A stretch of 64,000 nt of DNA from Chryseobacterium oncorhynchi (lineage in GTDB: Bacteria; Bacteroidota; Bacteroidia; Flavobacteriales; Weeksellaceae): NCBI RefSeq assembly GCF_002899895.1, contig NZ_PPEI02000001.1, positions 372,001 to 436,000 on the forward strand, written 5' to 3'. Positions 35,135-43,673 of this stretch are shown one piece after another; the stretch's first letter is position 1, and each line of letters starts with the position of its first letter. Position numbers and translations under genes: made by a program. Below the pieces are notes generated by a model. It ran no database searches and was not told the origin of the DNA. It saw nothing but the letters and a program-made list of their open reading frames with translations.

Positions 35135-36094
35135 ATGGATAGAACCAACATAATATCAATAGCTAAAAGTACTTTAGAAATAGAAATTTCAGAACTTGAA
35201 AAATTAAAAAACAGAATTGACGACCAATTTGCCCAGGCAGTAGAAATTATTCATTCTGCAAAAGGGAAATTGATTGTAGTAGGTATTGGAAAATCTGCTC
35301 ATGTAGGCAATAAAATTGTTGCTACACTGAACTCTACAGGAACTCCATCACAATTTCTGCATGCTTCGGAGGCTATTCATGGTGATCTTGGAGTAATTCA
35401 AAAGCAAGATGTAGTGCTATGCATCTCCAATTCCGGAAATTCTCCTGAAATTGCGAATCTTGTTCCTTATCTGAAAGATTATTCTTCTGCATTGATAGGA
35501 ATGACCGGTAATAAAAAAAGTAAATTGGCAGAATTCTCTGAAATTATCCTTGATACCCACGTTGATGTTGAAGCTTGTCCTAATAAACTGGCACCTACAA
35601 GCTCTACAACTATTCAAATGGCATTAGGTGATGCCCTTGCGGTAGCTTTAATGGAGCTTAATGAATTCAAAGCGAATGATTTTGCTAAGTTTCATCCCGG
35701 AGGAAGTTTAGGAAAAAACCTGACTTCTAAAGTTGAACAGTTCCTGTCTTCACAAAAGCCTCAGGTTTCTGAAGATGCTACCATAAGAGATGTTATCATT
35801 TCCATCAGTGCTTCAAGCCACGGAATTACTGTGGTTACCAATGGAGATCAGATTGTAGGAGTTATTACAGATGGTGATCTGAGAAGAATGTTAATGAAAG
35901 GAGAAGATATCAGTAAAGTCTTTGCTAAGGACATCATGTCTGCTCATCCAAGAACCATTGAAAAGGATGCCAGAGCTAAAGAAGCCATGAAAACTTTGAA
36001 AGAAAATAATATTGGCCAGCTTGTAGTTACTGAAAACGGAAAGTATTTCGGGATCATTGATCTGCATAAGTTATTGGATGAAGGAATAAATTAA
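35135..36094 (+). CDS. kdsD: KpsF/GutQ family arabinose-5-phosphate isomerase
   Basis: A 319-residue enzyme with an N-terminal SIS domain (VVGIGKSAHVGNKIVATLNS, HASEAIHGDLG, CISNSGNSPEI) and two C-terminal CBS domains (from about residue 205, including GVITDGDLRRML). It interconverts ribulose 5-phosphate and arabinose 5-phosphate, the first step to KDO for lipopolysaccharide. The Crp/Fnr-type gene starts ten bases after its stop, so the two are likely co-transcribed. Confidence 0.92.
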   Translation: MDRTNIISIAKSTLEIEISELEKLKNRIDDQFAQAVEIIHSAKGKLIVVGIGKSAHVGNKIVATLNSTGTPSQFLHASEAIHGDLGVIQKQDVVLCISNSGNSPEIANLVPYLKDYSSALIGMTGNKKSKLAEFSEIILDTHVDVEACPNKLAPTSSTTIQMALGDALAVALMELNEFKANDFAKFHPGGSLGKNLTSKVEQFLSSQKPQVSEDATIRDVIISISASSHGITVVTNGDQIVGVITDGDLRRMLMKGEDISKVFAKDIMSAHPRTIEKDARAKEAMKTLKENNIGQLVVTENGKYFGIIDLHKLLDEGIN

Positions 36095-36104
36095 TGCTGA
36101 TGAT

Positions 36105-36668
36105 ATGAGCCATTTTCTACACGCACATATCCGGGAAATCATTGACCTTACAGATGATGAGCTTGAGATTCTACAAGGCTTTTTCACAAAAAAGAGATTC
36201 CGAAAAAGACAATTTCTGATACAGGAACATCAACCTGTACATGAAATTTTTCTGATAGAGAAAGGTATTCTTAAAAGTAGTATTATAGATAACACAGGAA
36301 AAGAGCATATTCTTCAGTTCGCGGCACCCAACTGGTGGATTTCAGATTTTGCCGGATTTTTTAAGCAGGAAACTTCATCACTGGCCGTGGAATGCATTGA
36401 AGATTCTGAAGTGTATGCAGTATCTTATGAAGATTTGAATATTCTTTGTTCAAAAGTACCAACCATGGAACGCTTTTTCAGAATAAAGTCCAATTTTGGG
36501 TATGTAGCCCTACAGCAGAGAATCCTTTCATTAATGAGTAAGTCTGCCAAAGAACGTTATGAAGATTTTATACAACAATATCCCGGTTTTATAGATCATA
36601 TCCCCAAACAGCTTATAGCAAGCTATCTGGGAGTTTCCAGAGAGACATTAAGCCGACTATATTCTTAA
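36105..36668 (+). CDS. Crp/Fnr-family transcription regulator
   Basis: A 187-residue regulator with a cyclic-nucleotide-binding-like beta roll (PVHEIFLIEKGILKS, AAPNWWISDFAGFF) and a C-terminal winged helix-turn-helix (IPKQLIASYLGVSRETLSRL) that runs to the last residues. It lacks the Fnr iron-sulfur cysteines. It is ten bases after the kdsD gene. Directly after its stop codon is a perfect palindrome matching a CRP-type site. Confidence 0.9.
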   Translation: MSHFLHAHIREIIDLTDDELEILQGFFTKKRFRKRQFLIQEHQPVHEIFLIEKGILKSSIIDNTGKEHILQFAAPNWWISDFAGFFKQETSSLAVECIEDSEVYAVSYEDLNILCSKVPTMERFFRIKSNFGYVALQQRILSLMSKSAKERYEDFIQQYPGFIDHIPKQLIASYLGVSRETLSRLYS

Positions 36669-36696
36669 GATGTGACCTAGGTCACATCTTTTTTTT
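36667..36696 (+). terminator. Palindrome at the end of the Crp/Fnr gene: terminator or CRP-type site
   Basis: A perfect 24-base palindrome at 36667-36690 overlaps the stop codon and is followed by a T run to 36696, so it can act as a terminator. Its core TGTGACCTAGGTCACA has the form TGTGA-N6-TCACA, which is the exact classical CRP operator. It also lies about 75 bases before the start of the DJ-1/PfpI gene, so it may be an operator there. Confidence 0.65.
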
Positions 36697-36706
36697 GAGG
36701 TATATC

Positions 36707-36720
36707 CTTATCATGATAAG
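36707..36720. promoter_or_regulatory. Perfect 14-base palindrome upstream of the DJ-1/PfpI gene
   Basis: CTTATCATGATAAG is a perfect palindrome. AATCTTTG, one base off the -7 element TAnnTTTG, follows at about 36733-36740, so the palindrome lies in the expected promoter region. Candidate operator. Confidence 0.4.
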
Positions 36721-36764
36721 TTTAAAAGTCCAATCTTTGTATTATAATTTTAATATAAATACCA

Positions 36765-37451
36765 ATGAAAAAGAAAGCATTAATTGTAGTAACAAGTGTG
36801 GAGAAATATCCTAATATGGAAAGAGCAACAGGCCTTTGGCTGGGTGAAGCGGTTCATTTTTATGAAAAGTTAGATGAGAAAGGCTATGAGATTGATTTTG
36901 TAAGTCCAAAAGGAGGCTATACTCCACTAGATCCTATTTCCTTACAAATGTTTGTACAACCTGTAGACTGGAAATATTATGCCGATACAACTTTCAGAGA
37001 AAAAATGGCAAATACTTTAAAACCGGATGAAGTTAACCCTAAAGATTATAATGTTATTTATTATGCAGGAGGTCATGGTGTTGTATGGGATTTTCCTGAC
37101 AATAATGAATTACAGGAAATTGCCCGCAGTATTTATGAAGATGGGGGAATTGTATCGTCAGTATGCCACGGAGCTGTAGGACTTTTTAATATAAAGCTTT
37201 CCAATGGAGAACATCTGATTAATGGAAAAACAGTTACCGGGTTTTCAAACTCAGAGGAAATTGCTGCAGAATTGGCCGATCACATGCCTTACCTGACAGA
37301 AGATGTACTGAAAAGTAAAGGAGCCCATTATGTAAAAGCGGATCAGGATTTTATTCCTTTTGCTGTTTCTGATGGAAGACTTGTTACAGGGCAAAACCCT
37401 CAATCCGGAGGTGCCGTAGCAGATAAAGTGTTGGAAATTTTGGAAAAATAA
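36765..37451 (+). CDS. DJ-1/PfpI family protein (Hsp31-like type)
   Basis: A 228-residue class I glutamine-amidotransferase-like protein. The nucleophile elbow is SVCHGAVGLF near residue 137, with upstream glutamate in GLWLGEAVHFYEKL and GGHGVVWDF. This pattern fits the Hsp31/glyoxalase III subfamily, which is linked to methylglyoxal detoxification or protein repair. It follows the palindromes at 36667 and 36707, so control by the adjacent Crp/Fnr protein is possible. Confidence 0.85.
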   Translation: MKKKALIVVTSVEKYPNMERATGLWLGEAVHFYEKLDEKGYEIDFVSPKGGYTPLDPISLQMFVQPVDWKYYADTTFREKMANTLKPDEVNPKDYNVIYYAGGHGVVWDFPDNNELQEIARSIYEDGGIVSSVCHGAVGLFNIKLSNGEHLINGKTVTGFSNSEEIAAELADHMPYLTEDVLKSKGAHYVKADQDFIPFAVSDGRLVTGQNPQSGGAVADKVLEILEK

Positions 37452-37472
37452 ATACCAAAACTAGAAATAAAA

Positions 37473-37516
37473 AACAGCTTGCAGTCTAAAATAATCATTT
37501 TGGGCTGCAAGCTGTT
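37473..37516. terminator. Long hairpin with T run only on the minus strand
   Basis: Outer arms AACAGCTTGCAG (37473-37484) and CTGCAAGCTGTT (37505-37516) are perfectly paired, with further pairing inside. On the plus strand no T run follows; on the minus strand a T-rich tract does (complement of AAATAAAAAACAG). It sits between two plus-strand genes. Confidence 0.55.
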
Positions 37517-37672
37517 GTATCCAAAAGTATCTTTAAGAATACGTCAACTGTCTGTAACATAAACTTGAACAAAATCATTGATAATAAATTCTAAATACTG
37601 ATTATTATTTCATAATTTCGCAGACTTAAACTGCTTGCCTCACAGGGTTAGTATTTTGAAAGATTCTACTAT

Positions 37673-38500
37673 ATGGACAATAAAAAAGACATGTCCTTTC
37701 TTGGGCACATTGGAGAATTAAGAGGACATTTGGTCCGTTCAATCATTGCTATCATCATTGCAGCCTTTGCGGTTGGTTTCAATATCAATTGGATTATGGA
37801 CCACGTTTTTTTCGGGCCTACCAGAAATGATTTTCCTACATTCAAAGTTGTTAATCATTTTTCAAGAATGATCTTAGGAGAAGACAGTATTCACCTTCCA
37901 AAGGACTTTCCTGTACGTGTACAAAGACTGTATCAGCAGTTTAATGTAATGATGTCTGTTTCCATTTTTGGTGGACTAGTAGCTGCGTTTCCTTATATTG
38001 TATGGGAATTATGGCGTTTCATTGGTCCGGCTTTGCACCCAAGAGAAAGAAAAAATTCCATTTATATTATTAATGCAGTATGGATGCTTTTCATGACAGG
38101 AGTTCTATGTGGTTACTTTTTAATCCTGCCTTTTGCAGTCAATTTTGGAGTGATTTTTAAGATTTCAGATATTATTGTTCCGCTTTATGATCTGAGTGAT
38201 TATACCACGTTGTTTTTGCAGGTTGTATTAGGAATGGGGGTCATCTTTCTTTTCCCTATTTTGATCTATTTCCTTACCACTATTGGAATTTTGACTCCAA
38301 CATTTATGAAGACTTACCGTCGTCATGCTATTGTATTGATCATGGTAGTGGCTGCAATCATTACTCCTGCAGACGTTTTGAGTATGTTGATGGCTGCATT
38401 CCCATTACTTATTTTATATGAGTTTAGTATCATGATGTGTACCGTTACTTATAAAAAGTTACAAAAGAGCAATGGAAATCTTCCTGCTGTACAGAAGTAA
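37673..38500 (+). CDS. tatC: Sec-independent protein translocase TatC
   Basis: A 275-residue inner-membrane protein with six helices that recognises twin-arginine signal peptides. The N-terminal signature SFLGHIGELRGHLVRS, the periplasmic loop preceding FNVMMSVSIFGGLVAAFPYIVWELW, and the late AIITPADVLSMLMAAFPLLI motif (with LLILYE) identify the family. The first periplasmic loop is longer than in E. coli, as usual in Bacteroidota. No tatA gene is adjacent. A strong terminator follows. Confidence 0.95.
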   Translation: MDNKKDMSFLGHIGELRGHLVRSIIAIIIAAFAVGFNINWIMDHVFFGPTRNDFPTFKVVNHFSRMILGEDSIHLPKDFPVRVQRLYQQFNVMMSVSIFGGLVAAFPYIVWELWRFIGPALHPRERKNSIYIINAVWMLFMTGVLCGYFLILPFAVNFGVIFKISDIIVPLYDLSDYTTLFLQVVLGMGVIFLFPILIYFLTTIGILTPTFMKTYRRHAIVLIMVVAAIITPADVLSMLMAAFPLLILYEFSIMMCTVTYKKLQKSNGNLPAVQK

Positions 38501-38530
38501 TTAAGAAATAAAGATTTTATCATCTATATC

Positions 38531-38557
38531 AAAAGCCCGGCAATAGTCGGGCTTTTT
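38531..38557 (+). terminator. Terminator of tatC
   Basis: Stem AAAAGCCCG with CGGGCTTTT, followed by T residues. Confidence 0.88.
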
Positions 38558-38723
38558 GAATTTTATAAAACTGTCAAAAGACACAGGGGTTTTATTTCTA
38601 TATTTTCTTTAAGATGCAAAGATTCTATCTTTAAAAAATTATACACTAAGGAACTTTAAAATTAAAATAAACCCTCGCAGACGTCTTGTAAATAAATTAC
38701 TCAGTATTTTCACCCTATCTTTA

Positions 38724-38753
38724 TTTAGCTGTTAATTTAATTTTATACTTTTG
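38724..38753 (+). promoter_or_regulatory. Promoter of the M1 peptidase gene
   Basis: TTTA at 38724-38727 and TACTTTTG at 38746-38753 (18 bases apart) match the Bacteroidota pattern well at the -7 element. The start codon follows 25 bases later. Confidence 0.6.
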
Positions 38754-38777
38754 AAAAGATTATTAATTTAATTTTAT

Positions 38778-40409
38778 ATGAAAAAGCTGTCATACACCCT
38801 TTTATTTGTTTCCGGAATTGCCTTTGGACAGTTCTTTGAAAAGGGTAAAGTTTATACAAAACAGGATACGTTAAAGGGTTCTAATACTTCATTCAGAGAT
38901 TTTTGGGATGTCAAGAAATATGATTTTTCCGTAGAACCTGACTTTGAACAAAAAAGTGTTAGGGGAACTAATAAGATAAGCTTTGAGATTATAAAGAACG
39001 TCACCAACCCTGTTTTTCAGATTGATCTTCAACAACCTATGAAAGCAGATAAAGTTACCGGGAATTTCCCAATCGCCAGCTATAAGCAGGACGGAGACTT
39101 TATTTTTATTACCACCAATAAAAAATTTAAAAAAGGAGAGAAATACACCATCGATGTTACCTACTCCGGAAATCCATTAATTGCTAAAAATGCCCCTTGG
39201 GACGGAGGATGGGTTTTTACTAAGGATCAAAATGGAAATCCTTGGATGAGTCCCGCTGTTCAGGGAATTGGCTCTTCTATTTGGTTACCAACCAAAGATA
39301 TATGGAGTGATGAACCGGATAATGGCATCATTATGAAAATTATTACACCAAATGACCTTGTAGGAGTTGGAAACGGAAGACTGATCGATAAAAAGACCAA
39401 CGGCAGCAAGACTACTTATACATGGGAAGTGAAAAATCCTATCAATGATTACTCTATCATTCCTAATATTGGTAAATACGTAAACTTTAAGGATACCTTT
39501 GATGGAGAAAAAGGAAAACTGGATTTGGATTATTGGGTTCTTGATTATAACCTGGAAAAAGCAAAGAAACAGTTCCAACAGGTAAAACCGATGCTTTCTG
39601 CATTTGAACATTGGTTTGGGCCCTACCCTTTTTATGAGGATTCCTATAAATTGGTAGATTCCCCTTATTTAGGGATGGAACACCAGAGTAACGTTGCTTA
39701 TGGGAATGATTACCAAAATGGATACCGCGGAAAAGACCTTTCCGGAACCGGAGTCGGGTTAAAGTGGGATTACATCATTATTCATGAAAGCGGCCATGAA
39801 TGGTTTGCCAATAATATCACGGCCAAAGATCAGGCAGATATGTGGATCCATGAGAGTTTTACAATGTATTCTGAGGTTCTTTTTACAGAAAACTACCTTG
39901 ATAAGAAGTCTGCTGATATCTACATGGTAGGCCTTAGAAACAAGATTCAGAATGATGCCCCTATCATTGGGCAATACGGTGTTAGAAATGAAGGCAGCGG
40001 TGATATGTACCCTAAAGGAGCCTACATGCTTCATACCATTAGACAGGTCATTAATAATGATGAAAAATTCAGACAGATCTTAAGAGGATTGAGTAAAGAC
40101 TTCTATCATCAGACGGTTACTACGAAGCAAGTTGAGGATTATATTTCATCCAAATCAGGAATTGATTTTTCAAGTGTCTTCAACCAGTATTTAAGAACCA
40201 TAAAGATTCCTACCCTTGAGTATTCTCAAAATGGAGATTCTTTTAAATTCAGATATACAGATGTGGTAAAGAATCTTAAACTTCCTATCATCATCAATGG
40301 AGATCAAACCATAAACCCTACTGAGGAATGGCAAACCGTAAAGCTTAAGAAAAGCACTCCGGTTGAATTGAGTAAGAATTATTATATTAATTATAAGAGT
40401 ATTCAATAA
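38778..40409 (+). CDS. Secreted M1-family metallopeptidase
   Basis: A 543-residue protein with a signal peptide (cut near IAFGQFF). It has the zinc motif HESGHEWFANN followed 18 residues after the second histidine by the third ligand in WIHESF, as in M1 aminopeptidases, and GMEHQSNVAYG in the position of the exopeptidase motif (here not the common GAMEN). It probably acts in the periplasm, releasing N-terminal residues. A second secreted metallopeptidase gene (M61) follows on the same strand with a terminator between them. Confidence 0.9.
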   Translation: MKKLSYTLLFVSGIAFGQFFEKGKVYTKQDTLKGSNTSFRDFWDVKKYDFSVEPDFEQKSVRGTNKISFEIIKNVTNPVFQIDLQQPMKADKVTGNFPIASYKQDGDFIFITTNKKFKKGEKYTIDVTYSGNPLIAKNAPWDGGWVFTKDQNGNPWMSPAVQGIGSSIWLPTKDIWSDEPDNGIIMKIITPNDLVGVGNGRLIDKKTNGSKTTYTWEVKNPINDYSIIPNIGKYVNFKDTFDGEKGKLDLDYWVLDYNLEKAKKQFQQVKPMLSAFEHWFGPYPFYEDSYKLVDSPYLGMEHQSNVAYGNDYQNGYRGKDLSGTGVGLKWDYIIIHESGHEWFANNITAKDQADMWIHESFTMYSEVLFTENYLDKKSADIYMVGLRNKIQNDAPIIGQYGVRNEGSGDMYPKGAYMLHTIRQVINNDEKFRQILRGLSKDFYHQTVTTKQVEDYISSKSGIDFSSVFNQYLRTIKIPTLEYSQNGDSFKFRYTDVVKNLKLPIIINGDQTINPTEEWQTVKLKKSTPVELSKNYYINYKSIQ

Positions 40410-40418
40410 ATAAAACAC

Positions 40419-40460
40419 AAAGGGCAAAATCGCAAAATAACACTGCTGATTTTGCCCTTT
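40419..40460 (+). terminator. Terminator between the M1 and M61 peptidase genes
   Basis: 13-base perfect stem, AAAGGGCAAAATC at 40419-40431 with GATTTTGCCCTTT at 40448-40460, loop of 16 bases. Confidence 0.82.
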
Positions 40461-40598
40461 TTAATTATATATTTTCTATTCATTAACTCTTTTTACAGTT
40501 TTACTTTTTATCCTATGAAATTTTAAGAAAAGTTTAATACTCCACTTCGTAACAAATTGCAGAAAAAAGCAACTATTTAACTATAAAATTTAAACCTA

Positions 40599-42455
40599 AT
40601 GAGAAAAACAGCACTTAGCTTAGGCCTTTTTGCCGCTTTTTTAGCCAATGCACAATCAATAAAAACCACTATTGACCTTGTTAATGTAAAAGATGATAAA
40701 GTAGCCGTTACCATGGAATTTCCGAAAATGAAATCCGGGGATGTTAAGTTTCATTTTCCTAAAACAGTTCCGGGTACTTATTCTGTAGATGATTATGGAA
40801 GATTTGTAGAGGGAATCAAGTTTTATGATAACAAAGGCAAAGAACTTACTTATACAAAGGTAAATGACAATACCTATTCATTGAAAAATGCTCAGAACCT
40901 GACTAAGATTTCTTATCTTGTGAATGACAGTTTTGATGAAGAAATGGACACTTCAAAGCATAAAGCCGTATTTTCTCCTTCAGGAACTGATATTGAACAG
41001 GGGAAAATCTATATGGTAAACACCCATGGTTTCGTTGGGTATATTGATAATATGCAGGATGTACCTTACCAATTGATCATACAGAAACCCACTGACTTCT
41101 ATGGAACAACAGCTTTGGTAGATCAGGATAAGTCTGACTCTACAGATACTTATACGCTGGCCAATTACGCCAAAGTAACGGATTCTCCGCTGATGTATAC
41201 CAAACCGGATTTCATCACTTTTAATGCAGGCGGAATGGAGCTTGTATTGGGAGTTTATTCGCCAACAGGAAAATATAAGGCAGCAGATTTCAAGGCTAAT
41301 CTTGAAAAAATGGTTGTTGCCCAAAAGAAGTTTCTTGGGGATATGAATACCAATAAAAAGTATGCAATCATGTTGTATCTTTCCGGGGGTGACGGACCAA
41401 AAATTAAAGGTTTCGGAGCTTTAGAGCATCATGAATCTACTAGTGTAGTTCTTCCTGAAATGATGCCTAAAGATGCTATTGACCAAACAATCACTGATGT
41501 CGTTTCTCACGAATTCTTCCATACTGTTAATCCTTTAAAGACGCATTCTGAGGAGATTCATTACTTCGATTATGCAGATCCTAAAATGTCTCAGCATTTA
41601 TGGATGTACGAAGGTGGAACGGAATATTTTGCTAATTTATTTCAGATTCAGGAAGGTTTAATTACCAAGGACGAGTTTCTTAAAAGAATTGGAGAAAAAA
41701 TTGCCAACTCTAAGAATTACGATGATACGATGCCATTTACGGTAATGAGCAAAAATGTATTGCAGGATGCTTATAAGGATCAGTATAGAAATGTATATGA
41801 GAAAGGAGCATTGCTTGCCATGTGCCTGGATATTGAACTGAGAAAATTATCTAATGGAGAAATGGGCTATCGTGATATGATCAGAAAATTATCTCAAAGA
41901 TTCGGTGAAAATAAGCCGTTCAAGGATGATAAACTGATTGATGAACTGGTAACCGTAACCGGATATCCACAGGTAAAGGATTTTTATAATAAATATATTG
42001 CAGGAAGCCAGCCAACACCTTATGCCGAATACTTAAGCTCGGTAGGTGTAGAGGTACATAAGCAGGAAACACCTCCTATTTTCTGGTTTATCAGAGATCC
42101 AAATCAAACAGGTTATGATGATAAAACCAAAGCTCTTGCCTTTGATGAGAATTCTGCTCTGTCACCTTTCGCTAAAAGCATAGGATTTAAAATTACAGAT
42201 CAGATCCTTGCTTTGGATGGGAAAACAATAGATATTCAAAAAATTCAGGACTTTATTGGTTACACCAAAACCATTAAGGAAGGTCAGAATGTTACGGTAA
42301 CCATTTTGAGAGATAATGGAGGTAAGAAAGAAAAAATGGACCTTAAAGGAAAGGCTATTTTAGATAAGATGTCTATGGAGGCGCTTGGGTTTAAAGCCAA
42401 TGCTACTCCGGCAGAACTGAAATTACAAAGTCAGTGGCTGACTGGTAAAAAATAA
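40599..42455 (+). CDS. Secreted M61-family metallopeptidase with PDZ domain
   Basis: A 618-residue protein with a signal peptide ending LANAQS. It contains the zinc site SHEFFHTVNPLK and the downstream ligand in WMYEGGTEYFA, characteristic of M61 glycyl aminopeptidases. After it comes a PDZ-like domain near residues 520-600 (GFKITDQILALDGKTIDI). The N-terminal half is the beta-sandwich typical of M61. Predicted periplasmic. It has its own terminator. Confidence 0.92.
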   Translation: MRKTALSLGLFAAFLANAQSIKTTIDLVNVKDDKVAVTMEFPKMKSGDVKFHFPKTVPGTYSVDDYGRFVEGIKFYDNKGKELTYTKVNDNTYSLKNAQNLTKISYLVNDSFDEEMDTSKHKAVFSPSGTDIEQGKIYMVNTHGFVGYIDNMQDVPYQLIIQKPTDFYGTTALVDQDKSDSTDTYTLANYAKVTDSPLMYTKPDFITFNAGGMELVLGVYSPTGKYKAADFKANLEKMVVAQKKFLGDMNTNKKYAIMLYLSGGDGPKIKGFGALEHHESTSVVLPEMMPKDAIDQTITDVVSHEFFHTVNPLKTHSEEIHYFDYADPKMSQHLWMYEGGTEYFANLFQIQEGLITKDEFLKRIGEKIANSKNYDDTMPFTVMSKNVLQDAYKDQYRNVYEKGALLAMCLDIELRKLSNGEMGYRDMIRKLSQRFGENKPFKDDKLIDELVTVTGYPQVKDFYNKYIAGSQPTPYAEYLSSVGVEVHKQETPPIFWFIRDPNQTGYDDKTKALAFDENSALSPFAKSIGFKITDQILALDGKTIDIQKIQDFIGYTKTIKEGQNVTVTILRDNGGKKEKMDLKGKAILDKMSMEALGFKANATPAELKLQSQWLTGKK

Positions 42456-42460
42456 AAACA

Positions 42461-42487
42461 AAAAGCGGGGAAAACATCCCCGCTTTT
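42461..42487. terminator. Two-way terminator between the M61 and histidine kinase genes
   Basis: Perfect 11-base stem AAAAGCGGGGA with TCCCCGCTTTT, five-base loop. It lies between convergent genes. Confidence 0.9.
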
Positions 42488-42500
42488 ATTATGCTTAAAT

Positions 42501-43673
42501 TTACGCTTTTCTAATCGTTATTCTAAAGGTAGTTCCCTTTCCTACTTCTGTCTGGGAAATCTTAATATCTCCGTTATGATATTCATGAATAACTCTTCGG
42601 GCTAATGATAAGCCTAATCCCCAACCTCTTTTCTTAGTAGAATATCCCGGTTTAAAAGCATTTCTCGCTTGCTGCTTTGTCATACCACTTCCGTTGTCCT
42701 TTACTTCGATCAGAATATTTTTATTTCTCTCAAAAACTGACATGGTAATGGAACCCTCACCTTTCATCGCATCCACCGCATTTTTCACAAGGTTTTCAAT
42801 CACCCAGCTCATCAGAATTTTATTGTGAGGAACCAAAACTTTGTAGGTAGGAAGATGGAGGGTAAAATTGACTTTTCTGGAAATTCTGGTCTTTAAATAG
42901 TCATAATTTTCCTGAATAGTTTCATTAAAATTCATGTCATTCAATTCCGGAATCGATCCTATCTTTGAAAAACGTTCGGAGATGGTTCTTAGCCTTTCAA
43001 TATCTTTCTCAATTTCATGAACTCCTTCAGAATCCGGAGTATCCAGCTTCATAATCTCCATCCAGCCAATCATTGAGGACAAGGGAGTTCCTATTTGATG
43101 GGCAGTTTCCTTGGCCAAACCCGCCCAAAGATATCCTTCATCTGTTTTTTTGATCGTTCTGAAAAACCAGAAAGTGAATCCAAAATACAACAGAATAAAT
43201 AATCCTAAAATATAAGGTGAATAGCGTAGATTATTCAGCAGGCGTGAGTTATCATAATACACAAACTGATTGTTCCCATCCGGAACCTTGATTTCAATCG
43301 GAGCATAGTTTTTCTCCATACTTTCCATCAAATCATGCAGTTGTTCAGGGTTCTTGATGGTGCTTTCCGGAATGTTTCTGTAATATCCCAGATCGAGAAT
43401 AGGTTTTTTGTATTTGTCCGTTACAATGAAGGGAATAGTATTATTAATATTCAGGATTTCGGGAAGAAGGTCAAGAACATCAGTATCCGGAGTCTTTACC
43501 TCCTGTTGGATTCTTATCGCCTTAGAAAGAAGACTGATCCTTTTGATCTCCTCTTTCCTAAGAAAATTAATAAGCGATGTAGAAGCCACTACAATGGCAA
43601 TCACCAAAGTAGTCATCACAACAAAAATAATCCAGTTGTTCATTCTGGCTAGTATAGATTTCCTCAAGGCCAT
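42501..43673 (-). CDS. Membrane sensor histidine kinase
   Basis: A 390-residue two-component sensor. Two membrane helices (about residues 13-35 and 152-172) flank a periplasmic sensor of some 115 residues. There is no HAMP domain. The phosphoacceptor box is KETAHQIGTPLSSMIGW, and the ATPase region has NLVKNAVDAM, VKDNGSGM and GWGLGLSLARRVI. Its start codon immediately follows the dacB stop codon (TAA then ATG, no gap), so both are co-transcribed. No response regulator is adjacent. Confidence 0.92.
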   Translation of the reverse strand: MALRKSILARMNNWIIFVVMTTLVIAIVVASTSLINFLRKEEIKRISLLSKAIRIQQEVKTPDTDVLDLLPEILNINNTIPFIVTDKYKKPILDLGYYRNIPESTIKNPEQLHDLMESMEKNYAPIEIKVPDGNNQFVYYDNSRLLNNLRYSPYILGLFILLYFGFTFWFFRTIKKTDEGYLWAGLAKETAHQIGTPLSSMIGWMEIMKLDTPDSEGVHEIEKDIERLRTISERFSKIGSIPELNDMNFNETIQENYDYLKTRISRKVNFTLHLPTYKVLVPHNKILMSWVIENLVKNAVDAMKGEGSITMSVFERNKNILIEVKDNGSGMTKQQARNAFKPGYSTKKRGWGLGLSLARRVIHEYHNGDIKISQTEVGKGTTFRITIRKA

